64,000 nucleotides of DNA from Benincasa hispida (lineage: Eukaryota > Streptophyta > Magnoliopsida > Cucurbitales > Cucurbitaceae), in assembly GCF_009727055.1 (NCBI RefSeq), contig NC_052350.1, forward strand, positions 37,822,649-37,886,648, read 5' to 3'. A program made the translations under genes and the position numbers. Each line of letters begins with the position of its first letter. Within the stretch, counting starts at the first letter, position 1. The notes under the pieces are model-generated. The model was not told where the DNA came from, ran no database searches, and worked only from the letters and a program-made list of their open reading frames with translations. Below, piece after piece: positions 45,343 to 57,750 of the stretch.

Positions 45343-47323
45343 TGAAGGAAATCATAAAAAGAGACGCATGAGCAGCGGAAGTGGATCGTTCCAAATTCCA
45401 TTCGAATGAACACAACAATCACAGTCTAACTGGAAACATATAGATTATGCATAAACAGAAATTACGGCATGCTACAAGAGGATACAAGGGATAGAGTATG
45501 CGTACCTTTGAAGAAGCATTCTTCAAGTATCCCTCAATCAGCCTCTAATGCATTCAAAGCAGCACTCGAATGCAACGAATAGAACAACACCTCCATGAAC
45601 ATCTAAATGCTCCTCGATCCTAATCGAATCAAACTCGATTCATGAACGGATGTAAAACACCACCACAAGTGTTACCTTGGTATTCTTAGTGTGAGAATCC
45701 AGGAGTTGTGGGCTCTGTATGATCTTGGATTGAGGAAGACAGGAGGTATACGATCAAGTAGACGATCAAGTAAATGGGAGAAATGAAGACTTTGTCTATC
45801 GCGTAGATGATGTACTCGATCGTTTAGAAAATGGAAGCCTATCGTATAGATTTTGCAACTCGATCGTATAGCAACAATCAAAGAGTAACTATCATATAGT
45901 CAACTCTTAATGATTGTGTATGCTCTCAGCGGCTCTCGCTTAGTAAAAACTCTTTTATTTGATAGACTTTTTCCGTGAGATTCTTTTGAGTGAATCCAAC
46001 TACTAATTTTGGTAAACAATTTTCCTTTTATCTTACGGTTACCATAAAACTTCCGATAACCTCCCACTCAATTTGGTTATTAGAGAAAAAGAATTAATTA
46101 TCATATAATTAATATATTATAAATAAATATGATATCCAACCTATCATATTATATATAAACTTATAGTTTTAATTATATTTCATCATTTGAAACATAAAAC
46201 CACAGTTCTTTCTATTTTATGGTACTTAATATAAATCATATTTATTTTAATTCCTCCAATTAATGTATCTAATACATCATATCATATATCACATATAATT
46301 GAATTTCCTCTTGTTAATTTGAACACTTCAAACTAACCCAAAATCTGATTCTCAACTTGAACCCATTGAGCTACCAAGGGGACCTCATGGACCTGTAGCT
46401 TGAAGCTCCAATAGTACGTGAATAACTGATTAAACTTTTAGTCACAAGATCCACCATCTATAACTGTTGGTCACTCACTAAGGCCGACAGTTGCACTCTT
46501 TGCACTACAGATATATTATGTGTCCAAATAACCAATCAACAGTACGATAACCCTTCACAAATCGCTCGTAAGTACAGCTGGCCAATTTATCGTTTTACCT
46601 CTGTAGTTACATCTAACTCCTTAAGTACCACTCGATTCCTCTAATGAACAATAAGTCATAGTCCTACTATGACTGAGTCATCTCTTCCAAAGAGAGGGTG
46701 TGACCACTATGTTCAAGACCCAAAATCAGTCTTTAAGGGAGCAATTTATCTACTTACCCCTACTTCAGGGAAGGAATGAATTTTGTCATGTGTAGTTGAG
46801 TTACCAGCTCCTCAATCAGAAAAATCCCCAAAAAGGTAGGCTTATTGAGTTGGCAATCTAGCTACTCTCACCCATACTAATCAAAGGACCGCCCTCAGAG
46901 GCAGAAGTTCCCAAAACACTCAAGATTAAGGTCATGTCACCTATGGTCATTGTAGTGAAATGTAAGTCTCAATTATCAACGGTGTTATATAAAGAGACTA
47001 ATCATCTTGTGGTCCAGTCTTATACAAACTCTTTATATAGGACACCCCCGCTCGCATGTCTCCACATGAATGGTCAAGATCAGAACATTTGTAGCACTTT
47101 ACAACACTTGTAAATATCTATAAAGTGTGTCGTATCCGTAGTGTCACCAGGATAAGGTATCCCTCCTTTATCCTTAAACTACAGACCATTTAGGTTATTA
47201 CTTAAGGCATGATTCACTTGTATGTCTCACATACATGCTTAAGTTACATGAAATAACCACAAAACTTAGTTTATTGGATATGAGTAAATGCAAATAAAAT
47301 AACATTTATTTTCTTAATAACAA
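45343..47323 (-). repeat. 5' LTR of V, outer ~60 bp missing
   Basis: The minus strand ends TTTCCTTCA at 45343. CGATCG-like motifs lie at about 45745-45925 and the conserved core near 47030. It breaks off at 47321-47324 with a CAA shared by both sides, where the RT of Y resumes. Confidence 0.75.
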
Positions 47324-48610
47324 AGAAGGAGTTGACTATGAGGAGGCTTTATCGCCTGTTGCCACGCTTAAGTCTATCCATATCCTCCTGTCCATTGCCT
47401 CATATTATGACTATGAGATATGGCAAATGGATATCAATATTGCCTTTCTGAATAGTAATCTTGAGGAGACCATTTATATGGTGCAGCCCGAGGGATTCAT
47501 AGCCCAAGGTCAAGAGCAAAAGGTTTTCAAATCTTACGTCTGAATCGGTCCATTTATTGGCTGAAATAGGCATCTCGATCATGGAATATAAGATTTGATA
47601 CTGCGATCAAACCTTACGTATTTGACCAAAATATTGATAAACCTTGTGTCTACAAGAAAATCATCAACAGTTTAGTAGTTTCCTAGTGTTGTATGTAGAC
47701 GATAATATCCTACTCATTGGGTATGATGTAGGTTTACTGACTTCAGTTAAGAATTGGCTAGCAACCCAATTCCAAATGAAATATTTAGAGAGGTTCAGTT
47801 TGTTCTTGATATTCAGATCTTTCGGGATCGAAAGAACGAAGTGCTAGCTCTGTCTCGAGCATTGTACATTGACAATATGTTGATCAAGTACTCGATGCAG
47901 AACTATAAAAGGGGCCTACTGCCTTTTCGGCATGGAGTTACATTGTTTAAGGAACAGTGTCCTAAGACACCTCAAGAGGTTAAGCAAATGAGACGGGTCC
48001 CTTATGCACCTATCGTTGGCAGTTTGATGTATGCGATGTTATGTACTAGACCTGACATCTGCTACGTTATGGGAATAGTCAGTAGATATCAGTCTAATCC
48101 AGGACAGGGTCATTGAACCGCCATCAAGAACATCCTCAAGTATCTTCGGAGAACGAGGGATTACATGCTCGTGTATGGATCTAAGGATTTTATCCTTACT
48201 GGATACATGGACTCTGATTTTTGACTGATAAGGATTCTCGAAAATCCACTTCAGGATCAGTGTTTACTCTTAACGTAGGAGCTATATTATGGATAAGCAC
48301 TAAGCAGGGGTGCATCGCTCCACGATGGAGGCCGAGTATGTAGCGGCTTGTGAAGTTGCTAAGGAAGCTGTTTGGCTTAGGAAGCTCCTAACTGATAGGC
48401 CCATCACCCTTTATTGTGATCATAGTAGTGTTGTGGCAAACTTCAAGGAGCCTAGGAGTCACAAGCACGGCAAACATATAGAGCGGAAGTATCATCTCAT
48501 CCATAAGATTGTGTATTGAGGGGACGTGATAGTTACAAAGATAGCTTCGACGCACAACATTGCTGATCCGTTTACGAAGGCTCTCACGACTATAGTTTTT
48601 TAGGGTTACT
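47324..48610 (+). pseudogene. pol: RT (rest) and RNase H of Y, pseudogene
   Basis: It resumes with KEGVDYEEALSPVATLKS, then YYDYEIWQMDIN and frameshifts. The active site at 47692-47703 is Y-V-D-D followed by an extra Asn codon. 47754-48116 is open (REVQFVLDIQIFRDRKN, PQEVKQMRRVPYAPIVGSL, TRPDICYVMGIVSRY) and ends in TGA at 48114. 48310-48519 is open RNase H (STMEAEYVAACEVAKEAVWL, LYCDHSSVVANF, SHKHGKHIERKYHLI). The DPFTKAL tail is near 48565. Confidence 0.8.
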
Positions 48611-48653
48611 GATAGAGCATGGGTCTACGAGACTGTTTGCGGTTGGACTAGGG

Positions 48654-48751
48654 AAAGTGGGAGATTTTGTATTGGGCCTTAGTGCCCTAGTTTATTGTTT
48701 TGTACTTGTTTTTATCTTGTATACCCACTCGCTTTGGGACAAGTGGGAGAT
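48654..48751 (+). promoter_or_regulatory. Two polypurine tracts of Y
   Basis: AAAGTGGGAGAT at 48654-48665 and AAGTGGGAGAT at 48741-48751, the second abutting the LTR. GTGCCCTAGTTTATTGTT lies between. Confidence 0.8.
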
Positions 48752-50825
48752 TATTGGGGTTGATGCCCTAAATCTCGTAGGGTCCTATAGTTTGTAAACA
48801 CTTGTATGAACAAATATTTATGATGTAATAATTTGAGATATTTTATTCACTGTTTTCTAAAAAAATATAAGATATTTTAGTTGCATTAACCACAAACCAA
48901 TAAACTAAGATCCCTGGTTATCGTTGTAACTTAAGCATGTATATGGAGACATACAAGTGGATCATGCCTTAAGTCATAACCTAAATGGTATGTAGTATAT
49001 GGATAAAGGAGGGAAACCTTATCCTGGTGACACTATGGATACGACCTACTTTGTAGATGTTACAAGTGTTGTAAAGTGCTACAAATGGTCTGATCCTGAT
49101 CATTAATGTGGAGACATGCGAGCAGGGCTATCCTATACAAAGGAGTTTGTATAAGACCGGACCACAAAATATTGAGTCTCATTATATAACGTCGTTCATG
49201 ACAGAGACTTTCATTTCACTAGGATGACCACAGGTAACATGACCTTAATCCTGAGTTAGTTGGGAACTCCTGCCCATGAAGGCAGTCCTTTGATTTGCAT
49301 GGGTGCGAATGGCCAGATTACCGAATCAAACCTACCACTTTGGGGATTCATCTGAATGGGGAGTTGGGAACTCAGCTACACAAGATGAAATTCACTCCTT
49401 CCCCGAAGCAGGGGTATGTAGATAGATTGCTCCCTTAAGGGTTGATTCTGGGGTTTGAATAATGTGGCGCCACACACTTTCTCATGGCTTGAGAAGTGTT
49501 TACTCATAGTAGGACTATGATGTATTGTTCATTAGAGGAATCAGTGGTACTTAAGGAGTTAAGTGTAACTATAGAGAGAAAACGATAAATTAGCCAACTG
49601 TACTTATGAGCGATCTATGAAGGGTTATCGTATTGTTGAGTGGTTATAACCAATGGACACAAAAATATATCTGTAGTGAAAAGAGTGCAGTTTTCGGTCT
49701 GTAGTGGAATGCCTGGCAGTTAACGGATGGTGGATATCGTGATTAAAGAACTTAGTCAGTTATTCACGTACCGTTCAAACTTCAAGCTACAGGTCCATAA
49801 GGTCCCTTTAGTAGCTCAATGGATTCAAGTTGAGAATTAGTTTTTTGGCTAGTTTGAAGTGTTCAAATTAACAAGAGGGATTGATTATATATGATATAAT
49901 TAAATTGGTTCAATTATATGTGATATAATTGATTTGATGTATTAGATATATTAATTGGAAGAATTGATATAAATATGATTTATATTAAATAAAGGAGAAA
50001 AGAATTATGATTTAAATATTACATATGATGTGATATTAAAACTATAGATTATAAATATAATATAATAAGTTAGTTTTTATATTTACTTTTAATAAAAAAA
50101 AATTATGAGAAAATTGTTTTAGTTGGTTATTCTTTTCTCCATTAACTGTGCAAGTGGGAGGTTAATTTCAGTTTTTAATAACTAAAGAATAAAAATGAAA
50201 AGAGTTTTCATTTTTTAAACGATCGATTCATTATTGATTTTTACTAATCAATCACTCATAAGAGACTATACGATAGCCCTCACGAGAGACTAAACGATCG
50301 AGCGAGAGACTCAATGATATTGCTAGACGATTACTCACGAGAGTGAGAGATTGCTATACGATTAAGTACCCACTATCTATACGATAGACAAAACCTTTCT
50401 CCCACTTACTTGATCGTGTAGTTCGACCGTATACTTCCTCCTTCCCTCTACCAAATTCACACAAAGCCCACACCTTCTGGATTCTCACTCCAAGAATACC
50501 AAGGTTGCCGAGTGGTAGTGTCGATGGGTTGTTGTTCGAGGATCAGAAAGATCGAGATTATTACAAGAGCAAGAGATTGTTGTTCGATTGCTCACGAGAG
50601 CGAGAGATTGTCATACAATTTCTTACGAGAGTGAGAGATTTCCAGAAGAAGAGTTCTTCAATGGTATGTCTCTCAATTCCTTTTGTTTTAATAAGCAAGC
50701 ATGTTTTAATTTTCTCTATAATGCATAACTGTTCTTGTATGTTTGTGAATGCATTTATTCTTTCACAATGGGCTTGGGAAGATCTTACTTCCGCTCAATA
50801 GTTCTCTTGAATAAGAGTTCCTTCA
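48752..50825 (+). repeat. 3' LTR of Y (2074 bp)
   Basis: It starts TATTGGGGTTGATGCCC (the usual TG is TA) and ends TTCCTTCA. It has the conserved core near 49145, CGATCG text at 50218-50420 and GAGAGCGAGAGATTG repeats around 50320-50640. CTACC follows at 50826, where the LTR of X resumes. Confidence 0.82.
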
Positions 50826-51232
50826 CTACCCTCCATGCAGCCCTATGTGTTTGAATGAAACCAGTCTATAAAATGCATCTTCATGCATGGATTTGAAAAG
50901 ATAAGCTGAGATTTCTAACTGCTATGTTGAAGAGTTGAAAACCCTTCTCAACCCACCTGAAAGTTCACCATCTATTCAGCTTAGTTTGAGTGTTTCCACC
51001 ATACATTCCTTCTTGAGCCTTGTGGAGAAGTTCTTGGTGGTGGTCTTGTTGAAGTTTCAAGCTCAATCTTGAAGTAATTTTGTTGAATTCGTGGATTAAG
51101 CCTTTAAAGGTAATGTTTGCTTCAAACCCTCTATGAATTTCACTTGAATAACATGTTTAAAACTCAAATTAAGAGTAGTTAGAGTACTTATTGATTCTGA
51201 TTTGTTCTGCTACATGTTAGATTACTCCTTCA
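50826..51232 (+). repeat. 5' LTR of X, right part
   Basis: It runs from the end of Y to ATTACTCCTTCA, two bases before a primer site. Its text matches none of the Y, V or Z LTRs, so it is assigned to X by position and by the leader that follows. It has a donor-like AAAG/GTAATG at 51109/51110. Confidence 0.7.
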
Positions 51233-53211
51233 ATTGGTATCAGAGCATGATTTAAGCACTCAATTATCATTAATTTGAGTTTAGTGGGTGAATTTCTAAG
51301 CATGTTTGAATATGTGACTGATATGGTTTAAATTCAATTTTGGCATTAGAATTCTCTTTGATTTCCAAGTTAAATTTGTATTTGGATTGTTTGATGAGCT
51401 TATATATGTGCTCTAGAGTCTGTAATTTATTTGGAGTCATTAAAGTCCAAATTAGGTTGTAATTTGAAGATTGAAGTAAGCATGTTCGAGCAAAAAACTG
51501 GAGTTGAGTCTTCTGCTCAAGAGCGTCACGACGTTATTCATCGAGCGTTGCAACGGCACAGGCTTACTGATGAACCAGAGTTGCAACGTTGGGATGCAGC
51601 GTCATGACACTGTTCATCCCAAGAGTTTTTTTCTTCGCGCGCTGCCTGGCCGGTTCATGGGTTGAAGAAATCGGTTCGATAGGTTCTCTTCCAAACCGAT
51701 CCAGTTCAACTTCCTTTGGTGCCTTGATGGTCCGGTTCAGATGATCTAGGTCCGGTTTGGGTCGGTTCAAGCAGTTCTACATCAAATTAAAGTTGTTCTT
51801 GAGCTATTATTGTAATAATTTAGCTTATTTGTTTGCTTAGAATGCCAGAGTTAAAACATATTAGTGTTATTTAATTATTTTATGCATTTGATGTGTATTA
51901 TTTCTGAATTAAACATGTTTGTGCATAAAGTATGCCATTTTAGATTTAAAATCCCACCATAGGTAAACCTGTTACATGCATTATTGTATGTTATAATTAG
52001 TTATAATATATAGTATGCATGTTTTAGGGTTTATTAAAAAATTGATGCAATTGTTATGTTAATTTTAGCCTTTGAAGCATGTTATTGTTGGTTTAAAGCA
52101 TGTTTGTTTTATAAGTTTGTTATAAAATGAAATTAGACTTTAAAATCCATAACAAAGATAAACAACATGCTCACTTAGGCTAACAACTAGTTTTAACTAT
52201 TAAAATAGATTGTTACCTTATAAAATTTGGTTACAAATTCAAATCGGTTCATAAACCTGTCTAAGGCTAGGGGTATTTAACTTGATGGTTTACTGATTAT
52301 GACTGGAAAAAAATTGAGTGTTGTTAACTGATTTTATGAGCTTGCATGAGATTTAAAACTGGTTTAAACACATAGACATGGTAGGTTAATATCCAAATAT
52401 AAACGTTAATACTTGGATAAAATCACGTAGCTTAGGTTCTTCTTAATTAGCCGTAATAAAACCTAAGTAAATGAATACCCAAACAACATTTAGAACACTT
52501 CAGCAGAAGATTAACAATATATTCGATATAAAGTTAATAGCTCTTACGTCCCCAAGAATTCACACCGTGAGATCATGCTCGGATTCATGTCGCTTTTACC
52601 GCGACTACTCCATACAGAAAGTGTTTGTATAGGTCAATAACAAGGTGAATGGGGGAAGTAGTTCATAGTAAGTGGGTGAAGGAAATGTGTCAACATTGTC
52701 CTACGGTCTCCTCTATTGGTATGAATCGTGAGATTCTTATTTTGCACCTGCTGTCATTTTTAGGTGGCACTAGCTAATCGTTAACGACGACGATCCCCAT
52801 AGAGGGTTGTAACAAATGATTCAAAACAACCCAAACTTTAGAAATGAATAAGTTCTTATAGTTCCGTCTTGGATATTGTCTCCATCTCGAGGGCATGATC
52901 ATACCATTCTATAAAATCTGAAAACTGGCGGGTCACACTTACGAGAATTACTAATTGTTAGTAAAGATCTTGACCGAAAACGATAACCAAAAGAACTATA
53001 GGAATAAAGAGTTATTCTGATATAGTATTTGGTCAGGATTGTCTTGCTTCAATGAAGGAATTTTTTTACTGCCTCATGGTAGCAACTGTTCTAAATCACT
53101 AAAGTATCGTTGCAAATAAAATAAATATTTTTTTGGGTACTTTATTCTTTTTTGCTAAAATTAAATTTAGATGCACAAGTTTAATAGAATTTGTTTAATT
53201 TTTTTTCAGCA
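51233..53211 (+). other. Leader of X (~2.0 kb) with GTTGCAAC palindromes
   Basis: Palindromes such as GCGTTGCAACG lie at about 51525-51600, the same distance from the primer site as in U. The conserved leader block runs from ~52090 (CTGTCTAAGGCTAGGGGTA, CTTACGTCCCCAAGAATTCA). It ends TTTTTTTTCAGCA at the gag ATG. Confidence 0.7.
51235..51246 (+). promoter_or_regulatory. Primer binding site of X
   Basis: TGGTATCAGAGC is a perfect initiator Met-tRNA-type site, two bases after the LTR end. Confidence 0.88.
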
Positions 53212-53588
53212 ATGTCAAATTCAATTATACAACTGCTTTCTTCCGATAAGTTTAACGGAGAAGGATATTCAAAGTGGATATCCAACATTAATACGATATT
53301 AGTTGTGGATGATTTGAGGTTTATGTTGACGAAGGAATGTCCTCCGGTTCCCAGTACAGCGGTGAACCGAAATGTTTGGGACATCTATGATCGGTGGGTT
53401 AGGGATAATGAAAAACCAAGGCTTAAATCTTAGAAAGTATATCAGATGTACTTAATAAGAAACATGAGGTAATTCCCATTTCCCATGAGATAATGGCGTC
53501 ACTTCAAGAGATGTTCGGGCAACCGTCATCCTCTGTTCGACATGAAGCCATTAAGTATGTTTATAGTACTCGCATGAAAGATGATACC
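53212..53588 (+). pseudogene. gag: Gag of X, 5' part (cut by Z2)
   Basis: ATG 53212 follows the TTTTCAGCA tract (MSNSIIQLLSSDKFNGEGY, IDRW-type WDIYDRWVRDN). A frameshift near 53425 and stops follow. 53493-53588 continues with MASLQEMFGQPSSSVRHEAIKYVYSTRM in two readable blocks and then meets the LTR of Z2 at 53589. Confidence 0.78.
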
Positions 53589-55781
53589 TGTTTGGATTGG
53601 TGTCCTAATTCTCCCGGAGTCTCGTTATTTTGTAAAGATACACATTGTTCAATGAATAAAATAAGTGTTATTTGATTCTGGCATTTACTCATATCTAATA
53701 AACAAAGCTCCTTGGTTATCTTATGTGAACTTAAGCATGTATATATGATATACAAGTGGATCATGCCTTAAGTGATAACCTAAATAGGTCTGTAGTATAA
53801 GAATTAAGGTGGGATACTTGATCCTGGTGACACTACGGATACGGCCCACTTTGTAGAGGTTTGCAAGTGTTGTAAACTACTATAGATGGTAGATCTTAAC
53901 CATTCATGTGGAGACGTAAAGTGAAAATGTCCTATACAAAGAGTTTGTATAAGACCTAGACCACGAGATGACTAAACTCTATATATAACGCCATTGATAC
54001 TAGAGACTTGCATCTCACCTAAACGACCATAGGTGACACGACCTCAATCCTGAGTGTTTTGGGAACTCTTGCCTTTGAGTGCGGTGCTTTGATTAGTATG
54101 GGTGAGAGTGGCCAGATTTCCAACTCAACATGCCTACCTTTTTGCGGACTTGTCTGACCTGGGAGCTGGGAACTCAATCCACAATATAGAATTCACTTCT
54201 TTCCCGAAGTAGGGATAAGTAGAGAGATTGCTCCCTTAAGGACTGATTCCAGAACTTGAACATAGTGGCCACAGCTTCTCTTTGGAAGAAAAGACTCAGT
54301 CATAGTAAGACAATGACTTATGTTCATTAGAGGGATCAGTGGTACTTAAGGAGATAGATGTAACTACAAGGGCATAACGGTTATTAGCCCAACTGTACTT
54401 ACGAGCGATCTGTGAAGGGTTGTCGCACTACTCATTGGTTAAGATGGACAGACAATATATCTGTGGTAAGGAGAGTTCAGCTGTCGATCTTTAATGAGTG
54501 TCTGGCAGTTAACGGATGGTGGATCCCGTGACTAAAGAATTTAGTCAGTTATTCACGTACCGTCGGAGCTTCGAGCTATAAGTCCATGAGGTCCTCTTGA
54601 TAGCTCAATGAATTCAGTTGAGGATCAATTCTTGGTGTTGATTTGAAATGTTCAAATTGACAAGAGGTATTCTGATTATATATGATATAATCAGTATGAT
54701 GTATAAGATACATCTAGTGGAGGATTGATGTAAATGAGATTTACATAAGTACCATGGAATAGAAAAAGAACTATGGTTTATATGTTTCATGAGATGAAAT
54801 ATTAAAACTTTAGGTTATAAATATAGTATGATAAGTTGGTTATCATTTATGTTTATAATAATATTAATTATTGGATAACTAATTCTTTTTCTTTCAATAA
54901 CCATATGAGTGGGTGGTTATTGGATCATGGTAACCGTGATTTTAAAAGGAAAATGGTTTCCGATTTTGAAAAGAAGTTTTTTTTTTTTCAAAACGATTGA
55001 AAAAGTATTTGAGTTTTCTCTCGCAAAAAAGAAACTTACAAAGTCGTCAAGTAAATTCATATTTACTAAACAACGGTTGGGTGAGCTAAACGATCGTATA
55101 GGTGCGAGCTAAACGATCGTGCAATATTTACTAAACGATCGCATAGCTTTGCTAGATGATCGCTGGCCCAAGGTAAACGATCGTGTAGAGTCTGTAGGCG
55201 ACAGATCGAGCTAAATGATCGCATAGCTTTTGTAGACAATCCCATAGCTTTATCTAAATGATTAGGTATCGACTTATACGATAGGTCTCCGCCATCTCCC
55301 ACTTGCTCAGTCGTGTACGTGATTGTTGTTTCCTCCTTCGTCTGCCTCATATCAAGTCTAAACAGAGCCCACTGAATTCTCACACCGAGAATACCAAGGT
55401 CGCCTTCTTGGTGGTGTCAGACTTAACTACACTGTCGAAGTTTTCTGGAGGCTGTTCGTGGTGCTGTGGAGGTTGTTCGCTGTTGCGAAAGAGATCATTG
55501 AGGACGAGCGCGAAGAGTTCGTGCTGTGTTGCGATCGTGTACATCAAGCGTTCAAGGTTGCTGATTGTTCGAGCGATCGTGCATCCGAGTGTGGAGACAT
55601 TTCTACTATTGTGCATAGAGTTTGATCTCTTTATGCATTTGTATTGTTCATGCTGTCATTTCTATATTATTTGCATAATTGCTTGTTTGATGTCGACTGT
55701 AAATATATGTTCATTCATGATTGTAATTTGGAATAGTCTTGTTCCACTGCTCATGTAAATCTCAGAATCTGATTTCCTTCA
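53589..55781 (+). repeat. 5' LTR of Z2 (2193 bp)
   Basis: It starts TGTTTGGATTGGTGTCC and ends GATTTCCTTCA. It is over 90% like solo LTR Z by eye in the first 350 bp. CGATCG cluster at 55085-55340. Conserved core near 53950. Confidence 0.82.
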
Positions 55782-56488
55782 ATTGGTATCAGAGTCAGGT
55801 TCTCTAATATTCCAAATTACAGATCTGAATCGAACACATTTTTCAGTCGCGGTGGGTTTCTGCATTTGTTGTTAACCGTTTTCTACATTTGTGATGAAAT
55901 TGATGAACGTTTCAAGTTTTAAATTGTCTTTTTATTAAATCTTTCAGTATTACAAAGTGTTAATTGTAAGGGCCCCTGTGTTTTTAGGCGAAATTAACTT
56001 CGCAATCGAGTTTTTAATTCAAAAGGTTTGAGTTCGTCGAGTCGTTCGTGATGAAGCTTGGCGCATGGTGATGCAGTTCTAACGAAGAAGAAGACCAAGC
56101 ATTGGTCGGATCGTGTAGCCTCAAATAAACGATCGTTGGGATTTAACTAAACGATCGTTTAGATATTTTTTCTACACGATCGTGTAGTATTTTCTAATCG
56201 ATCATTTAGCTAATGCTAAGTGATAGGGTAAATCGTTTACCATATCGCGTAGCATTGGTTTCACAATCGCATAAGCACTGAAGGTAGGTGATCATAGTGG
56301 GAGCATGCGATACTCGTCGTTTAGTAGAAGGTGCACGCTAGACGATCGTGTAGTTAGCAAGCTTCATCACTTAGCTTCTACCTATGCGATCGCGCATATG
56401 CGATACAGAGACGCTAGCTAAACGTTCGCTTAGGCGATGGTGCTTCGTGGATTCGTAGTCGCTGAGACGATCATAGAAGGCGGGCATT
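55782..56488 (+). other. Leader remnant of Z2 with CGATCG array
   Basis: It shares 'GTAAGGGCCCCTGTGTTTTT' text with the leaders of Y and U. From 56105 to 56470 it has repeated CGATCG cores, including a perfect 16 bp palindrome at 56172-56187. It ends in LTR sequence at about 56489. Confidence 0.72.
55784..55795 (+). promoter_or_regulatory. Primer binding site of Z2
   Basis: TGGTATCAGAGT then CAGGTT: one change from the initiator Met-tRNA-type site. Confidence 0.85.
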
Positions 56489-57750
56489 TTACGGATGGTG
56501 ATCTCATGACTAAGAATTTAGTCAGTTATTCACGTATCGTTGGAGCTTCGAGCTACAGGTCCATGAGGTCCCCTTGGTAGCTCAATGGAATCAGTTGAGG
56601 ATCAGTTCTTGGTGTTGATTTGAAATGTTCAAATTGACAAGAGGTATTTTGATTATATATGATATAATCGGTATGATGTATGAGATACATCTAGTGAAGG
56701 ATTGATGTAAATGAGATTTACATTAAGTACCATGGAATAGAAAAAGAACTATAGTTTATATGTTTTATGAGATGAAATATTAAAACTATAGGTTATAAAT
56801 ATAGTATGATAAGTTGGTTATCATTTATGTTTATAATAATATTAATTATTGGATAATTAATTCTTTTTCTTTTAATAATCATATGAGTGGGTGGTTATTG
56901 GATCATGGTAACCGTAAGTTTTAAAGGAAAGTGGTTTCCTATTTTGAAAAGAAGTTTTTTTTCTTTTCAAAACGATTGAAAAAGTATTTAAGTTTTCTCT
57001 CGCAAAAAAGAAACTGACACAGTCGTCAAGTAAATTCGGATTTACTAAACAATCGTGCAGTATTTACTAAACAATCACATAACTTTGCTAGACGATCGCT
57101 GGCCCAAGGTAAACGATCGTGTAGAGTCTATAGGCGACAGACCGAGCTAAACGATAGAGCTAAATGATTGCATAGCTTTTGCTAGACGATCGAATAGCTT
57201 TATCTAAACGATTGGGCATCGACCTATATGATAGGTCTCCGTCATCTCCCACTTGCCCGTGAGTACACGATCGTTGTTTCCTCCTTCGTCTGCCTCATAT
57301 TAAGTCCGAACAGATCCAACCCTCTAGATTCTCACACCGAGAATACCAAGGTCTCTTTGTTGGTGGTGTCAAACTCAACTTGACACCGTCGAGGTTTTCT
57401 GGAGGTTGTTCGTGGTGCTGTGGAGGCCGTTAGCTGTTGCGAAGGAGATCGTGACTGAGGAAATCGTTAAGGACGAGCGCAAAGAGTTCGTGCTGTGTTG
57501 CGGTTGTATAGATCGAGCGTTCAAGGTTGCTGATTGTTCAAGCGGTCGTGCATTCGAGCGTGGAGACGCTTCTACTATTGTGCGTAGAGTTTGATCTCTT
57601 TATGCATTTTTATTGTTCATGCTGTAATTTCTATATTATTTGCATAACTTCTTGTTTGATGTCGACTATAAATATATGTTCATTCATGATTGTAATTTGG
57701 AATAGTCTTGTTTCGCTGCTCATGGAAATCTCATAATCCGATTTCCTTCA
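56489..57750 (+). repeat. 3' LTR of Z2, first ~0.9 kb missing
   Basis: It aligns with 54510-55781. CGATCG cluster at 57060-57260. It ends GATTTCCTTCA, followed by TTACC and gag of X. Confidence 0.8.

Larger units (their letters stand above)
38938..47323 (-). mobile_element. Copia element V, minus strand, nested in the RT of Y
   Basis: Two minus-strand LTRs (38938-40969 and 45343-47323) flank RNase H, RT, linker, integrase, protease and gag remnants in reverse order. The outer end of the right-hand (5') LTR lacks its last ~60 bp, starting at TGTTAGGATTGG. The host RT lacks ~135 bp there, so one deletion of about 200 bp removed the junction and the target duplication. The LTR starts like those of Z and Z2, so they form one family. 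Confidence 0.8.
33159..50825 (+). mobile_element. Copia element Y, nested in the 5' LTR of X; carries V
   Basis: The 3' LTR (48752-50825) and a 399 bp remnant of the 5' LTR (33159-33557) share their ends through TTCCTTCA. Primer site, leader, gag, protease, integrase, linker, then RT and RNase H follow, interrupted in RT by minus-strand element V (38938-47323). The 5' LTR lost its first ~1.67 kb together with adjacent LTR of X, so no left target copy exists; CTACC follows the right end. Confidence 0.78.
53589..57750 (+). mobile_element. Z2: LTR, primer site, leader, truncated LTR, no coding region
   Basis: A complete 5' LTR (53589-55781), primer site and ~0.7 kb of leader are joined to the last 1262 bp of a second LTR (56489-57750). 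The flanks are ATACC (53584-53588) and TTACC (57751-57755), a 4/5 target duplication. An internal deletion has removed all of gag-pol and the start of the 3' LTR. It splits gag of X. Confidence 0.8.

Noticed and set aside
55303..55758. 151-codon frame at the end of the Z2 5' LTR
   Set aside because: The equivalent region in Z (61968-62417) is broken into two frames and the composition is low-complexity Cys/Leu/Ser. No domain is recognisable, so it is treated as chance.
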